A stretch of DNA of 64,000 nucleotides from Psychrobacter glacincola (GTDB lineage: Bacteria > Pseudomonadota > Gammaproteobacteria > Pseudomonadales > Moraxellaceae): the NCBI RefSeq assembly GCF_904846215.1, contig NZ_CAJGZK010000016.1, positions 1-64,000 of the forward strand. Direction: 5' to 3'. Positions within the stretch are counted from its first letter, which is position 1. Each line of letters begins with the position of its first letter. The translations under genes were made by a program, and so were the position numbers. Below, piece by piece: positions 55,957 through 64,000 of the stretch. The notes beneath the pieces are model-generated. The model worked only from the letters and a program-made list of their open reading frames with translations. It was not told where the DNA came from and searched no databases.

Positions 55957-58287
55957 ATGACCGAAACAACCGCGCTCGCCTCTTCCTCAGCGTCTTTACA
56001 ACCATCTTCACAAGCATTTTCACAGGTATTGTCACTTGATCTTATCATTACCTGCGCCGATGGGTTGGAAGCACCGCTACAGACTGAGCTGACCAGTTTT
56101 GGTATTGCAAGCGAGATGAAAAGCACGGGTCGCCTTGCGGTTACAGGTACCTTGCGTGATTTATATAAGATCTGTCTGTGGTCGCGTGTGGCATCGCGCG
56201 TATTAATGCTGATTAAGCGCAAAAATATCAACGCCGAATATGATGTGGCTGAGCAGCTGTATGGTTTGGCAAAATCGGTCAATTGGACGGAACAATTTAG
56301 CTTAGAGCAGACCTTTGCCATTCGCTTGTCTGTAGATAAACGTGTGGCGGTCAGTCAGCAGTTTGCCATGCTACGTATCAAAGATGCGATTGCGGATACC
56401 TTTAACGAAGTGTATGACAGCCGCCCTAACGTCGACAGTAAAAATCCAGACTTTTCTGTATTTGCGACCGTCAATGACAAGCAAGCTGAGTTATATCTAG
56501 ATTTGTCAGGTACCAGCTTGCATCGCCGTGGCTATCGCGTGGCAATGACAGAAGCGCCACTAAAAGAAAACTTAGCGGCTGCCCTACTTTATAGTGCAGG
56601 CTGGCATAAGAAAAATGAGGCAGGCGATGCGCCTTTTTATAATGCGCTCATCGACCCGATGTGTGGCTCTGGTACCTTTATCATTGAAGCGCTACTTATG
56701 CATTGCGATTATGCCGTCGGTATCGATAAAGCCGCCAATCAGTTCGGGTTTTATCAGTGGCAGCATCATGATGACGCTTTATGGCAAGAAATGATTGATG
56801 ATGCACAGACACGTTTCCGTGCAGCCTTAGCAATTGCGAATGAGCAGCCGGATACGTTGCCGCTCATCTTTGGATTCGATGCCGATAATGGCGCCATTAT
56901 TGCTACAGAAAAGAATCTGATTGCCGCAGGTTTACAAGACTTACTGCCGCTACTCGATATAGAAACGCGCCCCCTTGATCAGCTAAGCACGCTATTAAAA
57001 CCTTTGGTTGCTGACGGTCGTTTGAGTAATCCTTTGATTATCACCAACCCACCTTATGGTGAGCGTTTAGGTGATGAAGAAATGATCAAGCCATTATATC
57101 AATCGATTGGGCTTATTTTACAAGACAGCTTTGCTGGCAGTGGTATTGATCCGATGCTTGGTATATTGGCATCTCACGTTGAACAAGTCGATATCTTGCC
57201 AATTAGAGAACCAAAAACGTTGCGCTGTCATAACGGCGCTATTACTGTGTATTTCCGCTATGGTACCTTGATTGCTGGTCAAACGGGCAATCTTGTTAGC
57301 CGTTTTGAGAAACGTGAAATTGAAGTAGAAGACGGTCAAGACTTTATCAATCGTTTGCAAAAAAATCTAACCCGACTTAAGAAATTGGCTAAGAAAGACA
57401 ATGTGAGTAATATCCGTGTCTACAATGCTGACCTGCCTGATTTTAAAGTGGCAATCGACTTATATGGCGACTATGCTCATGTCCAAGAGTACGCGCCGCC
57501 AAAGACTATTCCACCAGAAACTGCCAAAAAACGCTTTAATTTGGCGCTAATGGGTATCCGTGAAGTGTTCGGTATTAACCGCGAACAGATTTTTATCAAA
57601 ACCCGTGCTCGTCAATCGGGTAATGATCAATATAGCAAACAAGGCAATACCGAAAAGCGTGGCAAGTTTTATATTGCCCGCGAAGATGGTGCTTATCTGT
57701 ATGTCAATTTCACCGATTATCTCGATACGGGTCTATTTATTGACCATCGTAATATGCGGGCGCGTATCAAAGACAACAGTCGTAATAAATCGGTATTGAA
57801 CTTATTTGCTTATACTTGTACCGCGAGTGTGCATGCGGCATTGGCAGGCGCTAAAAAAGTCACCAGCGTGGATTTGTCACAGAATTATCTCGATTGGGGC
57901 AGACAAAATTTTGCTTTAAATGGCTTAAATGTCAGTGGAAATAAATATCAATTTGTTGCTGCCGATATTTTTGAGTGGATAAAAGACAATACAGAACAAT
58001 TCGATATTATTTTTATTGATCCGCCAACCTTTTCAAACTCTAAAAAGTTTCAGGGTACTTTTGATGTCCAGCGTGATCATGCCGCACTGATTAACCGTGC
58101 GATGAACCGCTTGACGGCAGACGGTATTTTATACTTCTCTAATAACTTTACCCGCTTTGAGCTGGATGAGCAGTTGACTGAACGTTATGACATCGTTGAT
58201 ATTACCCAAAAAACCATTGGTTTTGATTTTGATATTAAAAAACCGATTCATCAAAGTTTTGAGATTCGTCATCGTCAGAGTCTATAA
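55957..58287 (+). CDS. rlmL: Bifunctional 23S rRNA methyltransferase RlmKL
   Basis: 776 residues with two methyltransferases. The N-terminal half (RlmL, m2G2445) has a THUMP domain after about residue 30 and the catalytic motif IITNPPYGERLGDEE; IDPMCGSGTFIIEALL is its SAM site. The C-terminal half (RlmK, m7G2069) has VLNLFAYTCTASVHAALAGA and FIDPPTFSNSKKF. Length is slightly above the E. coli enzyme (702), mainly from an N-terminal Ser/Ala-rich extension. A terminator follows at 58336. Confidence 0.95.
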   Translation: MTETTALASSSASLQPSSQAFSQVLSLDLIITCADGLEAPLQTELTSFGIASEMKSTGRLAVTGTLRDLYKICLWSRVASRVLMLIKRKNINAEYDVAEQLYGLAKSVNWTEQFSLEQTFAIRLSVDKRVAVSQQFAMLRIKDAIADTFNEVYDSRPNVDSKNPDFSVFATVNDKQAELYLDLSGTSLHRRGYRVAMTEAPLKENLAAALLYSAGWHKKNEAGDAPFYNALIDPMCGSGTFIIEALLMHCDYAVGIDKAANQFGFYQWQHHDDALWQEMIDDAQTRFRAALAIANEQPDTLPLIFGFDADNGAIIATEKNLIAAGLQDLLPLLDIETRPLDQLSTLLKPLVADGRLSNPLIITNPPYGERLGDEEMIKPLYQSIGLILQDSFAGSGIDPMLGILASHVEQVDILPIREPKTLRCHNGAITVYFRYGTLIAGQTGNLVSRFEKREIEVEDGQDFINRLQKNLTRLKKLAKKDNVSNIRVYNADLPDFKVAIDLYGDYAHVQEYAPPKTIPPETAKKRFNLALMGIREVFGINREQIFIKTRARQSGNDQYSKQGNTEKRGKFYIAREDGAYLYVNFTDYLDTGLFIDHRNMRARIKDNSRNKSVLNLFAYTCTASVHAALAGAKKVTSVDLSQNYLDWGRQNFALNGLNVSGNKYQFVAADIFEWIKDNTEQFDIIFIDPPTFSNSKKFQGTFDVQRDHAALINRAMNRLTADGILYFSNNFTRFELDEQLTERYDIVDITQKTIGFDFDIKKPIHQSFEIRHRQSL

Positions 58288-58335
58288 CAAACACTAAATC
58301 TTAGCTTTGACGCCTAACTGGCTATAAAACATAAC

Positions 58336-58369
58336 AATGACCCAATCAGCTTTGATTGGGTCATTTTTT
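58336..58369 (+). terminator. Rho-independent terminator after rlmKL
   Basis: AATGACCCAATCA - GCT - TTGATTGGGTCATTTTTT: a 12-13 bp stem with a T run. Confidence 0.9.
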
Positions 58370-58385
58370 GTTGGTATGATAGAAC

Positions 58386-58481
58386 GCTACCCGCAGTACA
58401 TAATGTGTCGATATTACTTTTCACTGACTGTATAACGAATCCAATTTAAAAACGACAAAGTACTATTTCGAACTGACGGTC
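58386..58481 (-). repeat. Two adjacent core-less remnants of the hairpin repeat
   Basis: Remnant 1: CGCTAC joined straight to CCGCAGTACATAATGTG, then TTTTCACTGACTG, as in the copy at 35654 but without the left arm and loop. Remnant 2: GAATCCAATTTAAAAACGA and AGTACTATT joined to TCGAACTGAC, matching both ends of the copy at 55652 without its core. They lie just upstream of the first terD. Confidence 0.55.
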
Positions 58482-58554
58482 TTAAAACAGTTTTTACTTT
58501 TACCGTTGTAATCGTGCAATCCACTCTACTCCAATAAATAACAAGGACCAATCC

Positions 58555-59130
58555 ATGGCATTATCTCTGAATAAAGGCGGTAATTTATCGCTAACCAAAA
58601 CGGATCCAAACTTAACAAAACTGCTTATTGGTCTTGGTTGGGATGAGCGCGCGACTTCTGGCGCGGAATTCGATCTTGATGCGAGCGTATTTTTATTAAA
58701 TGCCGCTGGCAAAGTACGCGGCGACCATGACTTTATCTTTTATAACCAACTCAAATCTGACAATGGCGCCGTTGAGCATACGGGTGACAACCGTACGGGC
58801 GAAGGCGATGGTGATGACGAAGTGGTCAAAGTCAACCTAACGCAAGTACCTGCTGATGTCGATAAAATCGTTGTTACAGTCACTATTCATGATGCCGCTA
58901 CGCGTAACCAAAATTTCGGACAAGTCGCCAATGCATTTATTCGTGTTGTGAATGAGGAAACAGGTACTGAAGTGGTCCGTTTTGATTTGGCAGAAGACTA
59001 CTCTGTTGAGACAGCGATGGTATTTGGGGAAGTCTATCGCCACAATGCAGAATGGAAATTCCGCGCCGTTGGTCAAGGCTATTCTGGTGGCTTACAAGCC
59101 ATGTGCCAGCAATATGGTGTCGTTATTTAA
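58555..59130 (+). CDS. terD: TerD-family stress/tellurite protein
   Basis: 191 residues, one TerD domain. It begins [20 protein letters not shown]. The calcium-binding loop [20 protein letters not shown] is complete, and [20 protein letters not shown] is the normal end. TerD proteins are cytoplasmic, bind calcium through the DNRTG-GDDE loop, and act with TerC at the membrane in resistance to tellurite, phage and pore-forming agents. First gene of the cluster. Confidence 0.93.
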   Translation: MALSLNKGGNLSLTKTDPNLTKLLIGLGWDERATSGAEFDLDASVFLLNAAGKVRGDHDFIFYNQLKSDNGAVEHTGDNRTGEGDGDDEVVKVNLTQVPADVDKIVVTVTIHDAATRNQNFGQVANAFIRVVNEETGTEVVRFDLAEDYSVETAMVFGEVYRHNAEWKFRAVGQGYSGGLQAMCQQYGVVI

Positions 59131-59403
59131 ACTGTTATTTAAATCAATATTTTAGCCCGCGCTAAAATCATCCATCAGATGATAAGCACTCTCAAAAAAT
59201 ACAGTAATTATGCTTTGCTATTGGCTTTGATAATGGCTGTAAAATGTGGTTGCAAAATAGTCACAATTTTTAATAGCCAAATGACTGATAATGCTTTATG
59301 TTTCGTTTAAAATTATGCAAAAAAGTGGTTAGCAATAACTGCTTTTTTTATGCTGCGTCTATAATAGACAACCTTAGCTTTACGCAACCAGACAGGATGT
59401 GTC

Positions 59404-60471
59404 ATGAGACATTTTTATTTAGACTTCATCTTTACAGCTATCGCATTGATGATAGCTGCATGGTGGGGATATTCACATGGCGGTATGGGCGGTTTGATAA
59501 CCACCCTTTCTATTACTGCTATTTTGGCCGTCATGGAGATTTCATTATCATTTGATAATGCGGTGGTCAACGCCTCAGTCCTTAAGGGCTGGGACGAATT
59601 TTGGAAAAAGATATTTTTAACAGTCGGTATTCTAATCGCTGTATTCGGTATGCGCTTGGTGTTCCCGATTGTCATCGTTGCCGTTACTGCCGACCTTGGT
59701 ATGATGCAAGTTATAGATTTGGCATTGAACGACCCTAAAGAATATTCAGCCAGATTATTAGCGCATCATGCTGAAATCTCAGCATTTGGTGGTATTTTCT
59801 TATTGCTCGTCTTCTTAAACTTTATCTTTGATGAAAAAGAAGTGCATTGGTTTGATTGGCTTGAGAGCCGATTGGCGAAACTGGGCAAAGTTGATGCCAT
59901 GAGCGTATTTGTCGCGCTTATCGTCTTGATGATTGCCGTATCATTTGCTAACCCTGAACAAGCTTCTGCTGTCCTAATCGCTGGTGTATGGGGTATCTTG
60001 ATTTACCTTGGCGTACAAGTGGTCTCTGGTATGCTTGAGGGTGATCTCGAAGAAGACTTAGAAAACAAAGAGAATGGCTCAGGTGCCGCAGCGACCAGCG
60101 CGATTATGAAAGGCGGTATTATCGGCTTCTTATACTTAGAAGTCCTTGATGCCTCATTCAGTTTCGATGGCGTGATTGGCGCATTTGCGATTACCAACGA
60201 CGTGATCGTGATTATGCTTGGTCTTGCCATTGGTGCGATGTTTGTACGTTCGATGACTATCTTCTTGGTCGATAAAGGCACACTTGATGAGTTTGTCTAT
60301 CTTGAACATGGCGCTCATTACGCTATCGGTGCCTTAGCCATCATTATGCTATTGTCAGTGAAATTCCATGTGCCAGAGATTATTACTGGTTTGATTGGTA
60401 TTGCCTTTATTGGTTGGGCATTTGTCGCTTCACTCAATTATCGTAAGCAACAAGCAAAGTCGATTACCTAG
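59404..60471 (+). CDS. DUF475 / TerC-like integral membrane protein
   Basis: 355 residues and about nine helices. The conserved TerC-superfamily segment is AVMEISLSFDNAVVNASVLK, and SFSFDGVIGAFAITNDVIVI comes in the second half; both have acid residues inside helices that could bind metal. The HAEISAFGGIFLLLVFLNFI region is typical of DUF475. TerC-type proteins have been linked to metal transport and to metalation of secreted enzymes. It lies between two terD genes on the same strand, but gaps of 273 and 471 bp argue for separate promoters. Confidence 0.88.
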   Translation: MRHFYLDFIFTAIALMIAAWWGYSHGGMGGLITTLSITAILAVMEISLSFDNAVVNASVLKGWDEFWKKIFLTVGILIAVFGMRLVFPIVIVAVTADLGMMQVIDLALNDPKEYSARLLAHHAEISAFGGIFLLLVFLNFIFDEKEVHWFDWLESRLAKLGKVDAMSVFVALIVLMIAVSFANPEQASAVLIAGVWGILIYLGVQVVSGMLEGDLEEDLENKENGSGAAATSAIMKGGIIGFLYLEVLDASFSFDGVIGAFAITNDVIVIMLGLAIGAMFVRSMTIFLVDKGTLDEFVYLEHGAHYAIGALAIIMLLSVKFHVPEIITGLIGIAFIGWAFVASLNYRKQQAKSIT

Positions 60472-60537
60472 TGTTTATATAACAAGGTGTATAGACAACA
60501 TAACGTAAAAATATTTTGTCTTAAAGCGTTATTAATG

Positions 60538-60577
60538 ACAGGTTATATCAAGCAATTGGTATGACCTGTTTTTTTAT
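60538..60577 (+). terminator. Rho-independent terminator after the TerC-like gene
   Basis: ACAGGT-T-ATA ... TAT-G-ACCTGT then TTTTTTT: a stem with one mismatch and a strong T run. Confidence 0.78.
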
Positions 60578-60942
60578 AGCTTTTTATTTTATGAGTAATC
60601 TATATCATTAGATTTTACTTGATTGCTCGGTTCGATATTGCAACCTTAATACCAACTTTAGTATCTAAGAAATTCGTTTTTGATAACAATATCTTAACGA
60701 TTGTTATCGGGACACTTAGAAAGTATCAGATTTGCACAATTGCTATATCTGTTAGTAACCATAACATCAGCGCACAAAATACGCCTTGCTTAGTGAGCAA
60801 ACGCTTAGTATAGTAAATCGTAATGATATGCAGCGCATGACGTACAGATAGATTTTTTTAACGGCGTCTATATATCGACCACTGCACTATTTGAGTTCAT
60901 TTTTTATCAATCAATTTAATTATTAATCCAAAGGATATTTAT
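60578..60942. other. Non-coding gap upstream of the second terD, nothing recognised
   Basis: A/T-rich with no supported frame; a 64-codon frame here has no protein-like composition. It should hold the promoter for the terD gene at 60943, whose ribosome site is AAAGGATATTT. Confidence 0.4.
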
Positions 60943-61518
60943 ATGGCTATTAGCTTAACAAAAGGCGGCAACGTAAACTTATCAAAAGAAGCGCCAGGTT
61001 TGACCAATATCACGGTCGGTCTAGGCTGGGATCCACGCGCCACTGACGGTCAAGATTTCGACTTAGACGCTATCGGCTTCTTGGTCAATGAAGCAGGCAA
61101 AGTCCGTAATGACCAAGACTTTATCTTTTTCAATAACTTAAAATCTGATAACGGCGCGGTTGAGCATACCGGTGATAACCGTACTGGCGAAGGTGCCGGT
61201 GATGATGAAGCCATCAAAGTAAATTTAGCGAGCATCCCAGCTGACGTTAGCAAAGTTGCCTTATGTGCCATCATTTATGAAGGTCAGACCCGTAACCAAA
61301 ACTTTGGTCAAGTTGGCGACGCTTATATTCGTGTCATCAATGACAACGGCGCAGCTGAAATCGCTCGTTATGACTTATCAGAAGATGGTAGCACTGAAAC
61401 GGCGATGATTTTTGGTGAATTATACCGTAATGGTAGTGACTGGAAATTCCGCGCAGTGGGTCAAGGCTTTAGCGGTGGTCTTGGACCATTAGCGGCCTCT
61501 TATGGCGTCAACGTTTAA
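60943..61518 (+). CDS. terD: TerD-family protein, second copy
   Basis: 191 residues, clearly paralogous to the protein at 58555 ([60 protein letters not shown]). The calcium loop is intact. One of the Gly/Asp positions differs (GAGDDE rather than GDGDDE). TerE or TerD are equally fair names; I cannot tell them apart by eye. It has its own ribosome site. Confidence 0.92.
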   Translation: MAISLTKGGNVNLSKEAPGLTNITVGLGWDPRATDGQDFDLDAIGFLVNEAGKVRNDQDFIFFNNLKSDNGAVEHTGDNRTGEGAGDDEAIKVNLASIPADVSKVALCAIIYEGQTRNQNFGQVGDAYIRVINDNGAAEIARYDLSEDGSTETAMIFGELYRNGSDWKFRAVGQGFSGGLGPLAASYGVNV

Positions 61519-61648
61519 CAGTCTAATTGACTTAATCGTGCCGCAAGCCAACTATTATAAGTAAGTAACTATTTATTTACGAGCTACTTACGAGATCTAT
61601 AAGCCATCAAGTGTGTTGTTTAAGACATTTGATGGCTTTAAATTTAAG

Positions 61649-61786
61649 TATCGTTAAAATATCTCAAAAACGCTACAGTGCTGCTGATATAAATTTTTTG
61701 CAGCCTCTGTCTGCGTAGGCACAGCAATCAAGAAAAATGAATATCAGCAGTACTTGATGTATCGATATTACTTTTCCCTGACTATA
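61649..61786 (-). repeat. Dispersed hairpin repeat, copy 9
   Basis: Inverted near-duplicate of the copy at 54448: stem CTGCTGATATA/GATATCAGCAG type, loop CTGTCTGCGTAGGCACAGC on this strand, end TTTTCCCTGACTATA. The TATAGTTAAAATA end is degraded to TATCGTTAAAATA. It lies between the second terD and the AIM24 gene. Confidence 0.88.
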
Positions 61787-61883
61787 GCTATAAATGTAAT
61801 CGCTAAATGATATTGATAGAATATATTTACTACACCCTCTACAGATGGACTCATAAAAATATTACAACAAGGACTTTTTATTT

Positions 61884-62603
61884 ATGGCTGCAACGTTTAG
61901 CTTAATCGGTACTATCGAGCCTTTTTTGCATTGTAACCTTAAAAAAGGCGACTCAATCTATTGCGAAGCCAATGCCATGGTAATGATGGAATCAAACCTT
62001 GAGCTAAAAGGCAAACTGCAAGGTGGACTGATTCAGTCATTGATGCGCCGTTTTGCTAACGATGAGTCACTTTTTCAACAGCAAATTGAAGCGGTAAACG
62101 GTGAAGGTGATTGCTTGCTGGCACCAACGCTCGACGGCGATATGCAAATCATTGATTGCGGCAAACATCAATATACCTTGAGCGATGGTGCTTTTGTCGC
62201 GGCGCAAATCGGTGTCGATATCAGAGCCAATATCCAACGTAACTTAGGTGGCGCAGTCTTTGGCGATACGGGCGGCTTTATGGTTATGCAGACGCAAGGT
62301 CAAGGTCAGGTGGTGGTATCGGGTTTTGGTTCATTATTTGAGATTGATGTAACGCCAGATAAAGATGTCATTATTGATAATGGTCATGTGGTCTGTTGGG
62401 ACTCAACGCTTGATTATAAGCTTTCTGTATCGACCAGCAAGAAAAAAGGCATCATGAGTAATATTATTAATTCAGTCACCAGTGGCGAAGGCATGGTGCT
62501 GAACTTTTCAGGATCAGGCAAAGTTATTATCTGCTCACGCAACCGTGACAGTTATCAAGGGTGGCTACAAAGCATCTTGGGCACCAGTTCAGGTGGTCGC
62601 TAG
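61884..62603 (+). CDS. AIM24/TIGR00266-family protein
   Basis: 239 residues; a double-stranded beta-helix protein with no signal peptide. Typical features are GDSIYCEANAMVMMESNLEL, then GGLIQSLMRRFANDESLFQQ, LAPTLDGDMQIIDCG and GTGDTGGFMV-like GAVFGDTGGFMVMQTQGQGQ. The family is often found next to Ter genes; its molecular role is not established. It is 60 bp before the third terD gene, likely the same transcript. ACAAGGACTTTT precedes the ATG. Confidence 0.85.
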   Translation: MAATFSLIGTIEPFLHCNLKKGDSIYCEANAMVMMESNLELKGKLQGGLIQSLMRRFANDESLFQQQIEAVNGEGDCLLAPTLDGDMQIIDCGKHQYTLSDGAFVAAQIGVDIRANIQRNLGGAVFGDTGGFMVMQTQGQGQVVVSGFGSLFEIDVTPDKDVIIDNGHVVCWDSTLDYKLSVSTSKKKGIMSNIINSVTSGEGMVLNFSGSGKVIICSRNRDSYQGWLQSILGTSSGGR

Positions 62604-62662
62604 CAGATTACTAGGCAATATTTTATAGCAATTTCTCATACAACTATTATAAGGATGATCAC

Positions 62663-63271
62663 ATGGCAGTTAGTTTACAAAAGGGTCAAAAAATATCCCT
62701 AAGCAAAGAAGCTGGCGGCGAGCTTACCCAAGTAAAATTGGGTCTAGGCTGGGACGTCTCCCAAGGTCCACAAGATAAAAAAGGCGGATTATTAGGTAAG
62801 TTATTCGGCGGCAGCAGCGGCGGCGATTCTATCGATTTAGATGCGTCATGCATCATGTTTGATAGCAATAAGCAGCCGGTCGATGCTATTTGGTTCAGCC
62901 AGCTTAAGTCGAAAGACGGCAGTGTCGTACATACCGGTGATAACCGCACTGGTGACGGCGATGGCGATGATGAAGTGATTAATGTTGATTTATCAAAAGT
63001 CCCAGCTAACGTGGTGTCGTTGGTATTTACCGTTAATAGCTTTACTGGTCAGACGTTTGAAACCGTAGAAAATGCGTTTTGCCGTATCATCAATGCCAAT
63101 AACAATACTGAGGTAGCGCGCTATAATCTGTCCTCACAAGGTACTCATACCGCGATGATTATGGCAAAAGTTTATCGTCATAATAATGAGTGGAAAATGC
63201 ATGCCATCGGTGAAACGGCAACTGGTCGCACTTTCCATGACTTGATGCCTGCTATCACCCCGCATGCTTAA
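62663..63271 (+). CDS. TerD-family protein with a glycine-rich insertion
   Basis: 202 residues. The TerD fold is intact ([40 protein letters not shown], the calcium loop), but 15-20 residues are inserted after the GLGWD strand: KKGGLLGKLFGGSSGGDS. The next gene (TerA-like, minus strand) has a similar KKGLLGDLF insert at the same place, which suggests a shared interaction segment. The C-terminus differs from the other two copies (GETATGRTFHDLMPAITPHA). AAGGATGATC precedes the ATG. Confidence 0.9.
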   Translation: MAVSLQKGQKISLSKEAGGELTQVKLGLGWDVSQGPQDKKGGLLGKLFGGSSGGDSIDLDASCIMFDSNKQPVDAIWFSQLKSKDGSVVHTGDNRTGDGDGDDEVINVDLSKVPANVVSLVFTVNSFTGQTFETVENAFCRIINANNNTEVARYNLSSQGTHTAMIMAKVYRHNNEWKMHAIGETATGRTFHDLMPAITPHA

Positions 63272-63326
63272 TAGCCATAAGTATCATTTTTGAAATGATA
63301 TCTTAATGTTAATGAGAATCATGCAT

Positions 63327-63365
63327 AAAAATCAGCCCATCTAGTGATAGATGGGCTGATTTTTT
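63327..63365. terminator. Bidirectional terminator between the third terD and the TerA-like gene
   Basis: AAAAATCAGCCCATCTA - GTGA - TAGATGGGCTGATTTTT: a perfect 17-bp stem with T runs both ways. Confidence 0.93.
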
Positions 63366-63394
63366 ACGTTTGATAAAGCATATGAATGAAGTCG

Positions 63395-64000
63395 TTATTT
63401 ACTGCCGCGCTTCCAGCTAAAGCCCCAATTAAAGGCTTTATCCATCTCTTGATGACCTTTAAAGTACTCATTAATCCGCTCAACATTGATACTGCCTTGT
63501 TGATTGACCAGACGCGCAATAGCGCACATCGGCAAGTTGCCTGTACCTTCCGTCAAGCGTGTTTCAATCGGTGGCTGGTCAGGTACATGAATGGTCACTA
63601 GCCCATCTGTTTGCGCCCAATTTGGTGCGCCTTCGTAGATAAAAGCAAAGATAAACACCTCTTCAATCTGTGACCACTGCTGACCATTAATGTCCAGCCA
63701 TTCGCCGCCGCTGACTTGTCCTGTTCTATCGTCGGCACGCAACAACACATAAGGCGCTGACTGCAAGCTACCAAAGCGACTGCCTAAAGCTTGAATGAGG
63801 GTTTTTTCACCATTTTTCAGATGAATCATCGCGCCGACATCAAGATCGATTCCACCCGCTTTATGTTGCTTAAACAAATCACCAAGCAGTCCTTTTTTGG
63901 GCGCTTGCTTGCTGGTATCTGGACGTTGATTCCAGTTTAAATTGACAGAGATTTTACCAAAGTCATCGCGCTTTTTAAGATTGATACTAGATTGGTTTTT
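63395..64000 (-). CDS. TerA-like protein, C-terminal part (start lies beyond the right edge)
   Basis: At least 201 codons are open to the window edge. The frame passes through a TTG at 63877 without a break and reads KNQSSINLKKRDDFGKISVN at the edge, then LNWNQRPDTS, KKGLLGDLFKQHKAGGIDLD and MIHLKNGEKTLIQALG. This is the TerD-superfamily TerA pattern (LKK...G-x-I-x-V-N-L-N-W-N). The C-terminus is FNWGFSWKRGSK. The usual DNRTG-GDDE calcium loop is only partly kept (RADDRTGQVSGGEWLDINGQ). Convergent with the third terD. Confidence 0.85.
   Translation of the reverse strand, partial: KNQSSINLKKRDDFGKISVNLNWNQRPDTSKQAPKKGLLGDLFKQHKAGGIDLDVGAMIHLKNGEKTLIQALGSRFGSLQSAPYVLLRADDRTGQVSGGEWLDINGQQWSQIEEVFIFAFIYEGAPNWAQTDGLVTIHVPDQPPIETRLTEGTGNLPMCAIARLVNQQGSINVERINEYFKGHQEMDKAFNWGFSWKRGSK

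Noticed and set aside
60619..60813. 64-codon frame between the TerC-like gene and the second terD
   Set aside because: No ribosome site, unusual composition (many Ile, Thr, Ser and Asn) and no protein-like pattern; probably chance.
1350..61786. Hairpin repeats as plain transcription terminators or as attC sites
   Set aside because: No consistent T run follows the stem, and some copies sit in divergent gaps, so termination does not explain them. The attC simple-site motifs (GTTRRRY) are absent and the copies are scattered, not in a cassette array.

Overview
The window looks like a chromosomal segment of a gammaproteobacterium of the family Moraxellaceae, most likely Psychrobacter. I infer this from the moderate-to-low G+C, the gene content (RlmKL, TtcA, YcgL, recR-ybaB, MetZ, one LolC/E-type permease beside LolD, the Ter cluster) and the style of the small proteins. 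No phage, integron, complete insertion sequence, CRISPR array, rRNA or tRNA was seen. About fifty genes are supported, nearly all housekeeping or respiratory.

Layout. 1-6.4 kb: start of a glutaryl-CoA dehydrogenase gene divergent from an IclR regulator; an MFS exporter divergent from a TetR regulator, with a 20-bp palindrome between them; a membrane-anchored FMN/Fe-S glutamate-synthase-like protein; a secreted phosphodiester glycosidase-like lipoprotein. 7-12.3 kb: a glycine-zipper repeat protein, a VWA/MoxR pair, a small membrane protein and YcgL. 12.6-19.3 kb: the glycine cleavage region, with a tandem glycine riboswitch ahead of gcvT-gcvH, then a nitroreductase, then gcvP alone. 19.4-24 kb: a lipase-like hydrolase, RNase D, RecR, YbaB, MetZ. 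24.3-32 kb: a ClsC-like phospholipase D lipoprotein, an MHS-type transporter, DusA, a CPBP protease, an alpha/beta hydrolase, SppA. 32.5-41 kb: ComEC without a recognisable metallo-beta-lactamase active site, DUF2062, LolD and its permease, and small unknowns. 41.6-47.7 kb: cbb3 cytochrome oxidase ccoNOQP plus ccoG and fixH. 47.8-58.3 kb: TtcA, QueC, two peroxiredoxins, a dihydrolipoamide-dehydrogenase-like protein, an MscS channel, RlmKL. 58.5-64 kb: a tellurite/stress (Ter) cluster with three TerD proteins, a TerC-like DUF475 membrane protein, an AIM24/TIGR00266 protein and a convergent TerA-like gene cut by the window end.

The most unusual signal is not a gene. A dispersed intergenic element of about 138 bp occurs nine times in full length, on both strands. 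It ends in TATAGTCA/TGACTATA-like inverted repeats and carries a conserved 30-base loop on a long stem. The stem sequence differs between copies, but the two arms change together, so pairing is kept. At least four further copies have lost just the hairpin core. A different 108-bp element with the same termini, and a 175-bp IS5-like MITE, are also present. I do not recognise the main element as a named family; no database search was possible.
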